Assembly: GCF_030019515.1 (NCBI RefSeq)
Contig: NZ_JASEEQ010000011.1
Location: 62,001 to 126,000 of the forward strand
Direction: 5' to 3'
DNA: 64,000 bases
From: Nocardioides sp.
Lineage (GTDB): Bacteria > Actinomycetota > Actinomycetes > Propionibacteriales > Nocardioidaceae
The translations under genes were made by a program, and so were the position numbers. The notes beneath the pieces were generated by a model. That model was not told the origin of the DNA, ran no database searches, and worked only from the letters and a program-made list of their open reading frames with translations. Shown piece by piece: positions 42,087 through 50,949 of the stretch (position 1 is its first letter; the number at the start of each line of letters is the position of its first letter).

Positions 42087-42764
42087 GGCAGCGCCTGTCC
42101 CGAGGAGCGCCCGCAGGGGCAGCGTGCCGACGGGCAGCCCGTGCCGGTCGTAGTAGCCGAACATCGCGCTGAGCCACGGGTGCGTGCCGGGGTCCTCGAC
42201 CTGCTCGGCGACGACTCCCGCCTCCGCGGCGAGCTCGGCGACCGTCGCGGTCCGCGAGGCCAGCTCGTAGGTCGCCCCGACGTGGCCGTCCTCGAGCAGC
42301 ACGGTGGCGGCCGCGGCGCCGACGTCGGCCAGGTCGGCGAACCCGAAGACCGCGTGCACGTCGTACGGCACCCGTACCGGCCCGGTGAGGTCGAGGTTCT
42401 GCAGGTAGGCGCCGGGCTGCAGGACCGTCCACGCGAACCCGGAGCGGCGGACCAGGTCCTCGGCCCGGGCCTTGCCGAGGTGGTGCGGCAGCTCCGGGCA
42501 GTACGGCGACGCCACGGAGTGGTAGCCGATCCGCGGGACGCCGGCGGCGCGCAGGGCGTCCAGCGCGGTGGCGACGTACCCGGGCTCGTCGGGGTGCAGG
42601 TTCGGCGCGACCAGGTAGGCCGCGTCGCACCCGGCGACCGCCGCGGCCAGGTCGGGCCAGTCGGCGCGGCCCAGCCCCACCGGCTCGGCGCCGCGCGCGA
42701 CCAGCGCCGCCGCCACCGCGCGGCCGGTCTTGCCGTGCCCGCCGAGCACCGCGATCCGGGTCAT
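42072..42764 (-). CDS. NmrA-like NAD(P)-binding protein
   Basis: A 230-residue atypical SDR of the NmrA type: VLGGHGKTGRAVAAAL forms the Rossmann glycine loop, followed by GYHSVASPYCPELPHH and the FAWTVLQPGAYLQNL segment typical of NmrA/HSCARG proteins. The catalytic Tyr-Lys pair of classical SDRs is not clear, so it may be a sensor or an isomerase-type enzyme. It is monocistronic or follows the hemerythrin-like gene by 34 bases. Confidence 0.75.
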   Translation of the reverse strand: MTRIAVLGGHGKTGRAVAAALVARGAEPVGLGRADWPDLAAAVAGCDAAYLVAPNLHPDEPGYVATALDALRAAGVPRIGYHSVASPYCPELPHHLGKARAEDLVRRSGFAWTVLQPGAYLQNLDLTGPVRVPYDVHAVFGFADLADVGAAAATVLLEDGHVGATYELASRTATVAELAAEAGVVAEQVEDPGTHPWLSAMFGYYDRHGLPVGTLPLRALLGTGAAGSGG

Positions 42765-42798
42765 GCGCCGACCCTAGCCACAGCTCACGGCCGATCGG

Positions 42799-43485
42799 CT
42801 AGAGCCGGCGGAGACGGTCCTCCTCGAAGCGCGGGTCGAAGTGCGGGTCGCCCAGGAAGTACTGGGCGATCCGTCCGGGCGGCGGCTTCGGCGGCGGCTC
42901 CGGCTCGGGGACCATCCGGCCCTCGACGGCGTCCCAGAAGCGGTCGGCCACGTGCATCACGCGGCGGGCGACGAACCCGAGCAGACCGGTGTGGGGAGTG
43001 TAGGGATGCGGTCTGCTCGGGGCCGCCCGCTCGGCGCTCCGGAGCCGGTTGGCCAACCGGTCCAGGGCGCCGTCGTCGAGGGCGTCGGTGAGGCGCTCGC
43101 CGAGGTCCTGCTCGCGCCGGTGCTGCTCGGCCATCGCCTGGTCGACGTCCGACCACACGGCGGACCAGGAGAACGAGGACTCGTACACCGAGCCGTACTC
43201 GTGCGCCTTGACGTGCGCGAGCACCACCTCGAGCTCCTTGACCGCGTGCACGTAGTCGTGGGCCCGCGGGCCGCCGTCGGCGAGCACGCGGCGCGCCTGC
43301 GGCACCAGCACGGCGTCCACCGCGTGCAGGTGCTTGCTGGCCTCGCCCAGGAACGCGTCGATGCGCTGCCGGTCGCGGCGGGGCTCCCCCGGCGGAGCCG
43401 CCATGGCGCGTGCGGCCTCGAGCCGCTCGGCCAGCCGGGAGTGCGTGTGCTGGAGTGACCTGCTCAGGACATCGGTCGTGCCCAT
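42799..43485 (-). CDS. Hemerythrin HHE-like domain protein
   Basis: A 228-residue helical protein. Histidines and glutamates occur at helical spacing in LQHTHSRLAERLE, KHLHAVD, VVLAHVKAHEYGS and MAEQHRREQDLGE, as in HHE iron-binding four-helix bundles, although several standard ligands are shifted. The C-terminal 40 residues are Pro-rich and include GRIAQYFLGDPHFDPRF. ATG 43485 follows GAGGTGAGG. It is cytosolic and may bind two iron atoms or be a degenerate member. It lies just upstream of the NmrA gene. Confidence 0.55.
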   Translation of the reverse strand: MGTTDVLSRSLQHTHSRLAERLEAARAMAAPPGEPRRDRQRIDAFLGEASKHLHAVDAVLVPQARRVLADGGPRAHDYVHAVKELEVVLAHVKAHEYGSVYESSFSWSAVWSDVDQAMAEQHRREQDLGERLTDALDDGALDRLANRLRSAERAAPSRPHPYTPHTGLLGFVARRVMHVADRFWDAVEGRMVPEPEPPPKPPPGRIAQYFLGDPHFDPRFEEDRLRRL

Positions 43486-43612
43486 CGGCCTCACCTCTTC
43501 GGGGTGCCGTCCTTCCATGGTGCGCCGGCGTGGTGCGGCGGGCAAGGGCGCGCGGATGAGAACCGGCCGGGCCCGCCCGGCGGCAGGTCCGACCGTGCCG
43601 GCCGGGCCGGCG

Positions 43613-45523
43613 TCAGACCAGGTCGACCTCGGCGTACGGCGCGCCCGCGGCCAGCGTGGCGTAGCCGGGTCCGCGGTCGAAGAACGCCTCGCTCGCCGCG
43701 GGCCGGCCGGCGCGCTCGGCGGCGGTCGCGGCCTCGTCGTGGCCCAGCGAGTCGTCGGCCAGCGAGCCGGTCAGCACCACGCCGTACTCGGCGAGCGCGG
43801 CCTCCGGGGACACCTTGCGCCACACGACGTCGCGGACCACGAGGGCCGGGTCGCGCCGCAGCGGGTCGCCCCAGCCACCGCCCCCGGTGGTGCGGATCCG
43901 GATCACCTCGCCGGCGGCGACCGGCTCGGAGTCGGCGAGGGCGTCGACCGCGCGCTCGTTCGGCCCGCCCGGGTCGATGGTGACCTGGAACGGCTGGCCG
44001 GCCTGGCCGCCCTTGACGCCCCAGCAGGCGAGGATCGACCGGTCGGCGATCGACATGAAGTGGCCGTCCTTGAGCATCCGCAGGTGCTTCTCGTAGCCCA
44101 GGCCGCCACGGAACTGCCCGGCCCCGCCGCTGTCCATCGCCAACGAGAGCGACTCGACCCGGAACGGGAAGCGCGCCTCGGTGAACTCGGTCGGCAGGTT
44201 GCGGGAGTCCGGCACGACGTGGATCGTGTCCTCGCCGTCCGCGTAGTAGCGGCCGCCGGAGCCGCCGCCGAGCACCTCGCGCATCAGGTACGGGCGGCCC
44301 TCGAGGTCCTCGCCGTACACGCCGGTGTAGCGGATCGTCTCCTGGTCGGCCGGCATCCGGCCGTCCACGGCCTTCGCGACCACGCCGGCGAGCACCCCGA
44401 GGAGCCGGAGGATCACGAACGTCCGGGCGTTGGTCGGCGCCGGGAACACCGGCGTCAGCAGGGTCCCGGGCTCGGGGAAGCGCATCTCGATGAGCGGCAC
44501 GATGCCCTCGTTGACGTCGAGCTCGGCCATCCGCTCCGGGGTGTCGGCGAGGTTGCGCAGGATCGGCGCGAGCCACTTCTTGAGGAACACGCCGTCGCTG
44601 TAGTCGCCGCAGTGGTTGATCGGGCCCTTCGCCTGCGGCGAGGTGCCGTCGAAGTCAAGGATCAGCCGCTCGCCGTCGGGGTCGTCGGCGGGCGTACGGG
44701 TCAGGGTGATCCGCTGGGTGTGCAGCTGCGGCTCGTCGACGCCGTCGTGCTCGGCGTAGTCCTCCCAGACCCAGGTGCCGACCGGGATCTTGCCGAGGAT
44801 CTCGCGCCGGTAGGTCTCGGTGGTGCGGCTGATGATCGCGTCGAAGCAGGACTCGACCGCGTCGACGCCGTACCGGTCGAAGAGCTCGCCGAGCCGGCGG
44901 GCGCCCATCAGGCAGGCCGAGCACTCGGCGTCCAGGTCGGCCGCGAGCGACTCGGGCATCCGGGAGTTGCGGGTCATGATCGCCAGCGCCGAGCGGTTCG
45001 GGACGCCCGCGTCCCAGAGCCGGATCGGCGGGACCATCAGGCCCTCCTCGAACACGCTGGTCGCGTGGGAGGGCATCGAGCCGGGGACGGCGCCGCCGAT
45101 GTCGTCGTGGTGCCCGAAGGCCTGGACGAACGCCACGACGCGTCCGGCCGAGAAGACCGGCACGGTGACGCACAGGTCGGGCAGGTGCCCGATCCCGCCC
45201 TCGGAGCGGTACACGTCGTTGTGGAAGAACACGTCCCCCTCGCGCATCTCCTCGATCGGGAAGTCGCGCGCCACCGGGTGCACCAGGGCGGAGTAGGACC
45301 GGCCGGTCAGCTTGCGCAGCAGCCGGTCGTGGATGCCCGCACGGAAGTCGTGGGCGTCGCGGATCATCGGGCTCCGGCTGGTGCGGCCGATGGCGGTCTC
45401 GACCTCCATCTCGACGCTCGCGAGCGAGCCCTGGACGATCTCGACGAGCACGGGGTCGGCGCTCGCGCCGGCGTCCGCCGTCAGGTGGCCGAAGGGGAAC
45501 TGGGTGGGGGCGCGGCGGCTCAT
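43613..45523 (-). CDS. hyuB: Hydantoinase B/oxoprolinase beta-type subunit
   Basis: A 636-residue HyuB subunit, partner of HyuA in ATP-dependent ring-opening amidases such as N-methylhydantoinase and 5-oxoprolinase. Family landmarks are DPVLVEIVQGSL, DVFFHNDVYRSEGGIGHLPD, GRVVAFVQAFGHHDDIGG, LDFDGTSPQAKGPIN, and RTTGGGGWGDP near the C-terminus. Its ATG overlaps the hyuA stop by 4 bases. The operon begins with a CodA-like amidohydrolase, so the substrate is probably a cyclic amide or imide related to pyrimidines, hydantoins or creatinine. The exact substrate cannot be read from sequence. Confidence 0.88.
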   Translation of the reverse strand: MSRRAPTQFPFGHLTADAGASADPVLVEIVQGSLASVEMEVETAIGRTSRSPMIRDAHDFRAGIHDRLLRKLTGRSYSALVHPVARDFPIEEMREGDVFFHNDVYRSEGGIGHLPDLCVTVPVFSAGRVVAFVQAFGHHDDIGGAVPGSMPSHATSVFEEGLMVPPIRLWDAGVPNRSALAIMTRNSRMPESLAADLDAECSACLMGARRLGELFDRYGVDAVESCFDAIISRTTETYRREILGKIPVGTWVWEDYAEHDGVDEPQLHTQRITLTRTPADDPDGERLILDFDGTSPQAKGPINHCGDYSDGVFLKKWLAPILRNLADTPERMAELDVNEGIVPLIEMRFPEPGTLLTPVFPAPTNARTFVILRLLGVLAGVVAKAVDGRMPADQETIRYTGVYGEDLEGRPYLMREVLGGGSGGRYYADGEDTIHVVPDSRNLPTEFTEARFPFRVESLSLAMDSGGAGQFRGGLGYEKHLRMLKDGHFMSIADRSILACWGVKGGQAGQPFQVTIDPGGPNERAVDALADSEPVAAGEVIRIRTTGGGGWGDPLRRDPALVVRDVVWRKVSPEAALAEYGVVLTGSLADDSLGHDEAATAAERAGRPAASEAFFDRGPGYATLAAGAPYAEVDLV

Positions 45524-47613
45524 GCCTTGCTCACTTCCTGGGAGCTCCTCGTCACGATCAGGTTCAAGAACTCGTCGACGCGTACGTCGAAGCCGGGGTG
45601 CACCGGAACCGTGGAGCCGAACTCCTCGATGATCGCCGGGCCGGCCAGCACCGTCCCGGGGACGAGGTCCGGGCGCCAGAGCACCGGCGTGTCGACGTAC
45701 CCGTCGGCGGCGTCGAAGCACACCGGCCGCACGGGGGTCGAGGTGCGGTCGGAGCGAGCCTCGAAGCCACCGCCCACCGGGTGCCGCTTGATCTCGGGCC
45801 GCTGGATCGGGCCGATCCCGGAGACCCGGAGGTTGACCCACTCGACCTGCTGTGAGGCGTCGCCGGAGAAGTCGTAGCCGTAGAGCGCGCGGTGCTCGGC
45901 GTGGAACGCGTCGGCGACGGCCTGCGGGTCCAGCGCGCCGGGCCGCACCGGCACCCGCACCTCGAAGGCCTGCCCGAAGTAGCGCAGGTCGGCGGTGCGC
46001 GCGAACTGGTGCTCGGCCGGGTCGAAGCCCTCCTTGGCGAGCGCCTCGGCGGCGCGCGCGGTGAGCTCGTCGTAGATCCCGGTGACGGCGGCCGGGTCGA
46101 GGTGGTCGTCGAGGGTCACGTGGGTCTGCACGTAGTCGTTCTTCACGTCGACGGTGAGCAGGCCGAACGCCGAGACGTTGCCGGGGTTGGGCGGGACCAG
46201 CACCGTGGGGATCCCGAGGACGTCCATCAGCCGGCACAGCAGCAGCGAGCCCGAGCCGCCGAACGTGGTCAGGGTGAAGTCGCGGACGTCCAGGCCGCGC
46301 TTGACGGTCACCTGGCGCAGCGCGTTGGCCTGGTTCCACGCGGAGATCTCCAGGATCCCGGTGGCGCAGGCCTCCGGGCTGAGGCCGAGCTTCGAGGCGA
46401 GCTGCTCGACGCCCGCCCGCGCCGCCTCGACGTCCAGCGGGATCTCGCCGCCGAGCAGGTGCGGGGGGATCCGGCCGAGGACGACGTGCGCGTCGGTGAT
46501 CGTCACCTCGGTGCCGCCCTTGCCGTAGCACAGCGGGCCCGGGTCGGCGCCCGCCGACTGCGGGCCGACCTTGAGCGTGCCCTCGGGCGAGAGCCAGGCG
46601 ATCGAGCCGCCGCCCGCGCCCACGGTGACCACGTCGATCATCGGGATCTTGGAGGGGAACGCCCCCACGGTGCCCTCGGTGGTCAGTGTCGGCTCGCCGT
46701 CGATCACCACGCTGACGTCGGTCGACGTACCGCCGCCGTCGGAGGTGAGGACCCGGTCGAACCCGGCGACCTTCGCGATCAGCGCGGCGCCGAGCGCGCC
46801 GGCCGCGGGACCGCTGAGCACGGTGGTGATCGGCTGGTGCACGACCTCGTCGGCCGAGAGCACGCCGCCGTTGGACTTCATCACGTAGAACGGGATGGCC
46901 CGGTCGTCCATCTCGGTCAGGCGCGCCTTGATGTTGGAGACGTACGCCGAGAGCCGCGGCTTGACGGCCGCGTCGACGAGCGTGGTCATCGCGCGCTCGT
47001 ACTCGCGGTACTCGCGCAGCACCTGGCTGGACAGGGAGACCACGGCGTCGGGGTGCTCCTCGGCGAGCACCGCGCGCATCCGCTCCTCGTGCTCGGGGTT
47101 GGCGTAGGCGTGCAGGAAGCAGACGCCGAGGGTGTTGACGCCCTGGGCGCGGAACCACCGCGCCGCCGCGCGGGCGCCGTCCTCGTCGAAGGGGCGCACC
47201 TCCGCGCCGGTGAAGTCGAGCCGGCCGCCGACGCCCTTCACCAGGTTGCGCGGGACGATCCGCTCGGGCTTGACCCAGAAGTAGGAGTTGCCGTAGCCGT
47301 CGGGCACCGACTGGCGGGCGATCTCGAGCATCGCCTCGTAGCCCGCGGTGGTGATGAACCCGAGCCGGTCGACCTTGCCCTCGAGCAGCTGGTTGGTGGC
47401 CACGGTGGTGCCGTGGCTGACGGCGCCGATGTCGGCGCCGGTCGCGCCGAGCAGGGCCAGCACCTTGTCGACGCCGGCGAGGAAGCCGTCGGCGGGGTTG
47501 CTCGGCGTGGACGGGGTCTTGGTGGTGACCAGCTCCCCCGAGTCCTCGTCGAACGCGACGACGTCGGTGAACGTGCCGCCCGTGTCGATGCCGATCCGGA
47601 TGCTCCGGGTCAT
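45520..47613 (-). CDS. hyuA: Hydantoinase A/oxoprolinase alpha-type subunit
   Basis: A 697-residue HyuA subunit with an actin-like ATPase fold. IGIDTGGTFTDVVAFDE at residues 7-23 is the phosphate-binding loop; SHGTTVATNQLLEGK, SNGGVLS, VLSGPAAGALGA and TSDGGGTSTDVSVV follow as in the family. It would phosphorylate the substrate amide while HyuB completes hydrolysis. It overlaps both neighbours by 4 bases: the CodA-like amidohydrolase gene upstream and hyuB downstream. The three proteins are therefore probably consecutive steps or one complex. Confidence 0.9.
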   Translation of the reverse strand: MTRSIRIGIDTGGTFTDVVAFDEDSGELVTTKTPSTPSNPADGFLAGVDKVLALLGATGADIGAVSHGTTVATNQLLEGKVDRLGFITTAGYEAMLEIARQSVPDGYGNSYFWVKPERIVPRNLVKGVGGRLDFTGAEVRPFDEDGARAAARWFRAQGVNTLGVCFLHAYANPEHEERMRAVLAEEHPDAVVSLSSQVLREYREYERAMTTLVDAAVKPRLSAYVSNIKARLTEMDDRAIPFYVMKSNGGVLSADEVVHQPITTVLSGPAAGALGAALIAKVAGFDRVLTSDGGGTSTDVSVVIDGEPTLTTEGTVGAFPSKIPMIDVVTVGAGGGSIAWLSPEGTLKVGPQSAGADPGPLCYGKGGTEVTITDAHVVLGRIPPHLLGGEIPLDVEAARAGVEQLASKLGLSPEACATGILEISAWNQANALRQVTVKRGLDVRDFTLTTFGGSGSLLLCRLMDVLGIPTVLVPPNPGNVSAFGLLTVDVKNDYVQTHVTLDDHLDPAAVTGIYDELTARAAEALAKEGFDPAEHQFARTADLRYFGQAFEVRVPVRPGALDPQAVADAFHAEHRALYGYDFSGDASQQVEWVNLRVSGIGPIQRPEIKRHPVGGGFEARSDRTSTPVRPVCFDAADGYVDTPVLWRPDLVPGTVLAGPAIIEEFGSTVPVHPGFDVRVDEFLNLIVTRSSQEVSKA

Positions 47614-48884
47614 GGCTGGTCCCCTTCCAGGTCGGCCAGGTGGTCGGTCAGGTGGAACGTGGTGGTGGCGGTCGAGCTGGCAACCAGCCGGCCCGAGGCG
47701 ACGACGTACGCCGGGGCCGCGTGGTGGCCGACGACCTCGCGCAGGGTCGGGTGGTGGTGGACGACCAGGTCCGCGTTGCCGCCGACCTCGAGCCGGTGCC
47801 CGGTCACGCCGAGGACCCGGGCCGCGGTGGTGGTCACGCCGTCGTACACCAGGTCGATGCCGGCGGTGTCGACCGCCTCGAGCGCGTGCGCGGCGAGGAA
47901 GGCGATCTCGGCCAGGTTGTGCCGGCCGAAGGGGTAGTAGGCGTCCTCGATGTCGTCCTGGCCGAGTGCGACGGGCACGCCCATCGCGGTCAGCTCCCGG
48001 ACCGGCAGGTGCAGCGGGCCGGTGTGCGGGTCGCTGACGAAGCCGAGGCCGGCTCGCCGGGCGAGGCCGGCGAGGCGCTCGAGGGACGGGCGGGCGTAGA
48101 GCCCGACGGCCCGCGCGTGGTTGGCGACGCCGCGGCCGACCAGGCCGTGCTCGATCATCGCGGTCGCGAGCATCTCGGTGGTGCGCAGACTCGCGTCACC
48201 CGCGTCGTCGACGAGCATCGCGACCCGGCGGCCGTGCGCGGCGGCGAGGGCGCACATCCGCTGCACGTGCTCGCGGGCCTCCGCGTCGGTGTGCTCGATC
48301 CAGGGGATGCCGCCGACGACGTCGGCGCCGAGCTCGACGGCCTCGCGCACCAGCTCCTCGGCGCCCGGGTCGCGCAGCAGCCCGTCCTGGGGGAAGGCCA
48401 CGACCTGGAGGTCGACCACGCCGCGGAACTCCTCGCGCAGCGCCAGCAGCGGGATGACGCCCTCGAGTCGGGCCTTCGGGTCGACGTCCGCGAACGCCAG
48501 CACGTGGCGCACGCCGTACCGCACGGCCTCGAGGACCGCCCGCCGGGCGTTGGGCTCGATCCAGCCGCGGTCGTAGCCCGCCTTGACCGCCGAGGCGAGC
48601 TCGATGGAGTGCATCGCGGAGCCCATGTCACCGGCGGTGTACGCCGTGAGCGCGGCGTCGCCGATCCGGTCGAGGGTGTGCACCTTGTCCAGGTGCATGT
48701 GGCCGTTGACGAAGCTCTCGGTGACGAGCGCGCCGGCCGCGTCGATCTCCTCGGCGCCGGACAGGGCGTCCTGGGTGAGCGCCGTGATCCGGCCGCCGTC
48801 GACCCCGATCTGCCAGCGGCCGTCACGGCCGCCCGGTGGATGGCGGAGTCGCGCGTCCGCGACGACGAGCTGGTGGGTGGGCAC
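47610..48884 (-). CDS. Cytosine deaminase-like (CodA family) amidohydrolase with altered active site
   Basis: A 424-residue amidohydrolase-superfamily protein close in layout to CodA. The first metal motif GHMHLDKVHT (H62, H64) and the downstream ANHARAV (H256) and GQDDIEDAYYPFG (D310) are present. Where CodA has HCDE, with a metal His and catalytic Glu, this protein reads LVDD (224-227). The reaction may therefore differ from cytosine deamination, or the metal centre may use other ligands. GTG 48884 gives the normal length. It leads the operon with hyuA and hyuB, both coupled by 4-base overlaps. Confidence 0.8.
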   Translation of the reverse strand: MPTHQLVVADARLRHPPGGRDGRWQIGVDGGRITALTQDALSGAEEIDAAGALVTESFVNGHMHLDKVHTLDRIGDAALTAYTAGDMGSAMHSIELASAVKAGYDRGWIEPNARRAVLEAVRYGVRHVLAFADVDPKARLEGVIPLLALREEFRGVVDLQVVAFPQDGLLRDPGAEELVREAVELGADVVGGIPWIEHTDAEAREHVQRMCALAAAHGRRVAMLVDDAGDASLRTTEMLATAMIEHGLVGRGVANHARAVGLYARPSLERLAGLARRAGLGFVSDPHTGPLHLPVRELTAMGVPVALGQDDIEDAYYPFGRHNLAEIAFLAAHALEAVDTAGIDLVYDGVTTTAARVLGVTGHRLEVGGNADLVVHHHPTLREVVGHHAAPAYVVASGRLVASSTATTTFHLTDHLADLEGDQP

Positions 48885-48920
48885 GCGACGATTCAACCGG
48901 TCCACGTCGGCACCGGCCAC

Positions 48921-48965
48921 GGCAGAGATTGCCGACGGGGTCGCCGCTCTCCGGCAATCTCTGCC
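48921..48965 (-). terminator. Hairpin between acyltransferase and CodA-like operon
   Basis: GGCAGAGATTGCCG and CGGCAATCTCTGCC form a perfect 14-base stem with a 17-base loop. It follows the acyltransferase stop by 11 bases and precedes the CodA-like start by 36 bases. It can serve as a terminator, or as an operator for the catabolic operon. Confidence 0.5.
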
Positions 48966-48976
48966 AGCGCGTCGGC

Positions 48977-49642
48977 TCAGGCGTCGGGTGCCCGGTCGTT
49001 GTAGATCCCGGCCTGCTCCTGGCCGGACAGCTCCTGGATGGCGGCCATGATCTCGTCGGTGACCTCGCGGCGGGCGCGGCCCGCCGGCACGCCGTCGTAC
49101 CTGCCGTCGACCTCGATCGGACGTCCGAAGCGCACCGTGACCGGGACGATCCGCGGCAGCCGGGCGCCGACGGGCTGGAGCCGCTCGGTGCCGGTCAGGC
49201 CGACCGGTACGACGGGCGCGCCGGCGGTCAGGGCCAGGTGGGCGACACCGGTGCGGCCGCGGTACAGGCGGCCGTCGCGCGAGCGGGTGCCCTCGGGGTA
49301 GATGCCGAACGCCTCGCCGCGGCCGAGGACCTCCAGCGCGGTGTCCAGGCTGGCCAGCGCCGCCTTGGTGTCGTCGCGGTCGACCGGCAGCATGCCCATG
49401 CCCTCGAACCACGCCTTCTGCAGGGTGCCCTTGACTCCCCCGCCGGCGAAGTAGTCGGACTTCGCGAGGAAGACCACCTTGCGCGGCGCCACGATCGGGA
49501 TCACCAGGGAGTCGGCGAAGCTGCGGTGGTTGCTGGCCAGGATCACCGGGCCGGTGCGGGGGACGTTCTCCAGGCCGACGACCCGGGGCCGCCAGACGGC
49601 CTTCGCGACCGGCGTGACGACCGTGTGCAGGACGGCGTACAT
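48977..49642 (-). CDS. 1-acyl-sn-glycerol-3-phosphate acyltransferase family protein
   Basis: A 221-residue PlsC-type acyltransferase acting at the inner membrane face in phospholipid synthesis or a related acylation. The four blocks are visible: NHRSFADSL (catalytic NHxxxD), KVVFLAKSDYFAGG with GMGMLPVDRDD, FGIYPEGTRSRDG, and VVPVGLTGTE. The N-terminus has a short hydrophobic part. ATG 49642 is chosen; GTG 49648 is possible. It is not obviously related to the neighbouring catabolic genes. Confidence 0.88.
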   Translation of the reverse strand: MYAVLHTVVTPVAKAVWRPRVVGLENVPRTGPVILASNHRSFADSLVIPIVAPRKVVFLAKSDYFAGGGVKGTLQKAWFEGMGMLPVDRDDTKAALASLDTALEVLGRGEAFGIYPEGTRSRDGRLYRGRTGVAHLALTAGAPVVPVGLTGTERLQPVGARLPRIVPVTVRFGRPIEVDGRYDGVPAGRARREVTDEIMAAIQELSGQEQAGIYNDRAPDA

Positions 49643-49860
49643 GACCACCCGACCAGTGTCGCGGTTACCGGCCGGTCGGCCGACTCCGGGTCCTACCGTC
49701 TCGGCGGGCCGGCGGTGGCCCGGCAACCGATCCGCCCCCGGCTCGTTGCCCACCCACCGCGATCCCCGGACCGGCAGCCGACACCGATGCCGAGCCCGAC
49801 GCCGACGCCGATGCCAGGCGCCGCCGCCGACGCCGACACCGACGGCCGGATCGCAAGGCG
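49643..49860. other. Simple-sequence intergenic stretch
   Basis: No gene is visible. The sequence has short GCCGAC/GCCGAT-type repeats (about 49780-49850) that give spurious open frames. It separates the acyltransferase start from the first copy of the 320-base repeat. Confidence 0.5.
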
Positions 49861-50182
49861 CCGGAAATAGGTGAAGGGCCCTCGAAAGTATGAGTTCCAA
49901 GGGCCCTTCGGGCGACCGGTACTGGTGACGCTCCCGGTCGGCAGCTCTTCTGGTCTGAGTCCCGGCGGCTTCGTCACCCAGCCACCGCGGCCCGACCTCC
50001 AGCAAGCTGGTGGTCACGCCGTACGGACCCTCGTCTCCGAGCTGTCCCGCTCTCCCTTGCGGGAGTGCGTGAGAGAGTTCTATGCCCTCCCGACACGGCC
50101 GCGCAAGAGGTTCGCGGAACATTCTTCTGGTTCCACCGAAACTGCCCGGTTCATCCACAGATCACCTCCTGGTCATCCACAG
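49861..50182 (-). repeat. 320-base intergenic repeat, copy 1 (candidate structured RNA)
   Basis: This stretch aligns along its length with 50468-50790. On the minus strand it ends in the hairpin AAGGGCCCT/AGGGCCCTT (49874-49908), which could be a terminator. Conserved blocks include GAACCAGA and GAATGTTCCGC, GGGCATAGAACTCTCTCACG, and GGGACAGCTCGGAGACGAGG. The copies differ by insertions that break reading frames, so protein coding is unlikely. TCCACAG words lie at the other end. Confidence 0.55.
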
Positions 50183-50237
50183 ATCGTCGCGAGATTCCCA
50201 CAGTTGAGCGAGATTCTCCTCGGGCCCGGCGGCGCTG

Positions 50238-50277
50238 TGACAGGCGGTGACAGGCGGCGACAGGCGGTGACAGGCGG
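50238..50277 (+). repeat. Four tandem 10-base units
   Basis: The unit TGACAGGCGG or CGACAGGCGG is repeated four times without spacers in the stretch between the two 320-base repeat copies. The rest of 50183-50467 contains no gene that I can support. Confidence 0.7.
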
Positions 50278-50467
50278 CACCGTCGCGGCCTCCGGCGCAC
50301 CTGACACATCGGTCGCGGGATCGCCGGCGACCGAGCAGAAGCGTCAGGTACGTCGACGGCTGGCGGCCGGGGCGTCGGCGTCGCTGCTCGGGCCGGCGGC
50401 AGGGGTCGACGTCGCGGGCGCGTCGGAACGATGCCAGAGCCATGCCGGAGCCATGCCCGGAGCGATC

Positions 50468-50790
50468 CCGGAAATGGTGAAGGGCCCCTCGCGAGTATGA
50501 GTCGCAAGGGGCCCTTCGGGTGACCGGTACCGGTGACGCTTCCGGTCGACACGCTCTTCCACTCCGGTCCCAGCGACCTCGTCACCCAGCCGCTGCGCCA
50601 CGAGCCGGCAAGCCGCCTCGCGTCGTTCGGACCCTCGTCTCCGAGCTGTCCCGCTCCCCGTCTCCGGAGTGCGTGAGAGAGTTCTATGCCCCGGGTCCGG
50701 CACCGCGCAAGAGGGTTGCGGAACATTCTCCTGGTTCTACCGAAAGACCCTGGTTGCTCCACAGATCAGGTCCCGGTCCTCCACAGCCAG
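50468..50790 (-). repeat. 320-base intergenic repeat, copy 2 (candidate structured RNA)
   Basis: Second copy of the repeat at 49861-50182, in the same orientation. Its end hairpin (50480-50516) has compensating changes compared with copy 1: the stem is AAGGGCCCCTCGCGA against TCGCAAGGGGCCCTT, so pairing is kept while the sequence differs. This covariation supports a folded RNA. Bases 50791-50949 up to the amidase end show no gene. Confidence 0.55.
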
Positions 50791-50949
50791 AGGACCCGAT
50801 ACCCACAGGTTCTCCACCTGCCTGTGGACAGCGAGGCGAGGTGGACCAGACCGGCCCGGCCGCCGACCTGCCCCGCCGCCGACCGGTCCCGGATCTCCCG
50901 GGCGGGTCCACGCGCGGTCGCGGCCGGCCCGGCCGGAGGGCGAGTCGGC

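Noticed and set aside
49693..50762. Minus-strand open frames over the 320-base repeats, both beginning with similar residues (PGSFG-TRRMFR)
   Set aside because: The similarity continues in a different frame after indels, so the nucleotide sequence and not the protein is conserved; a non-coding element fits better.
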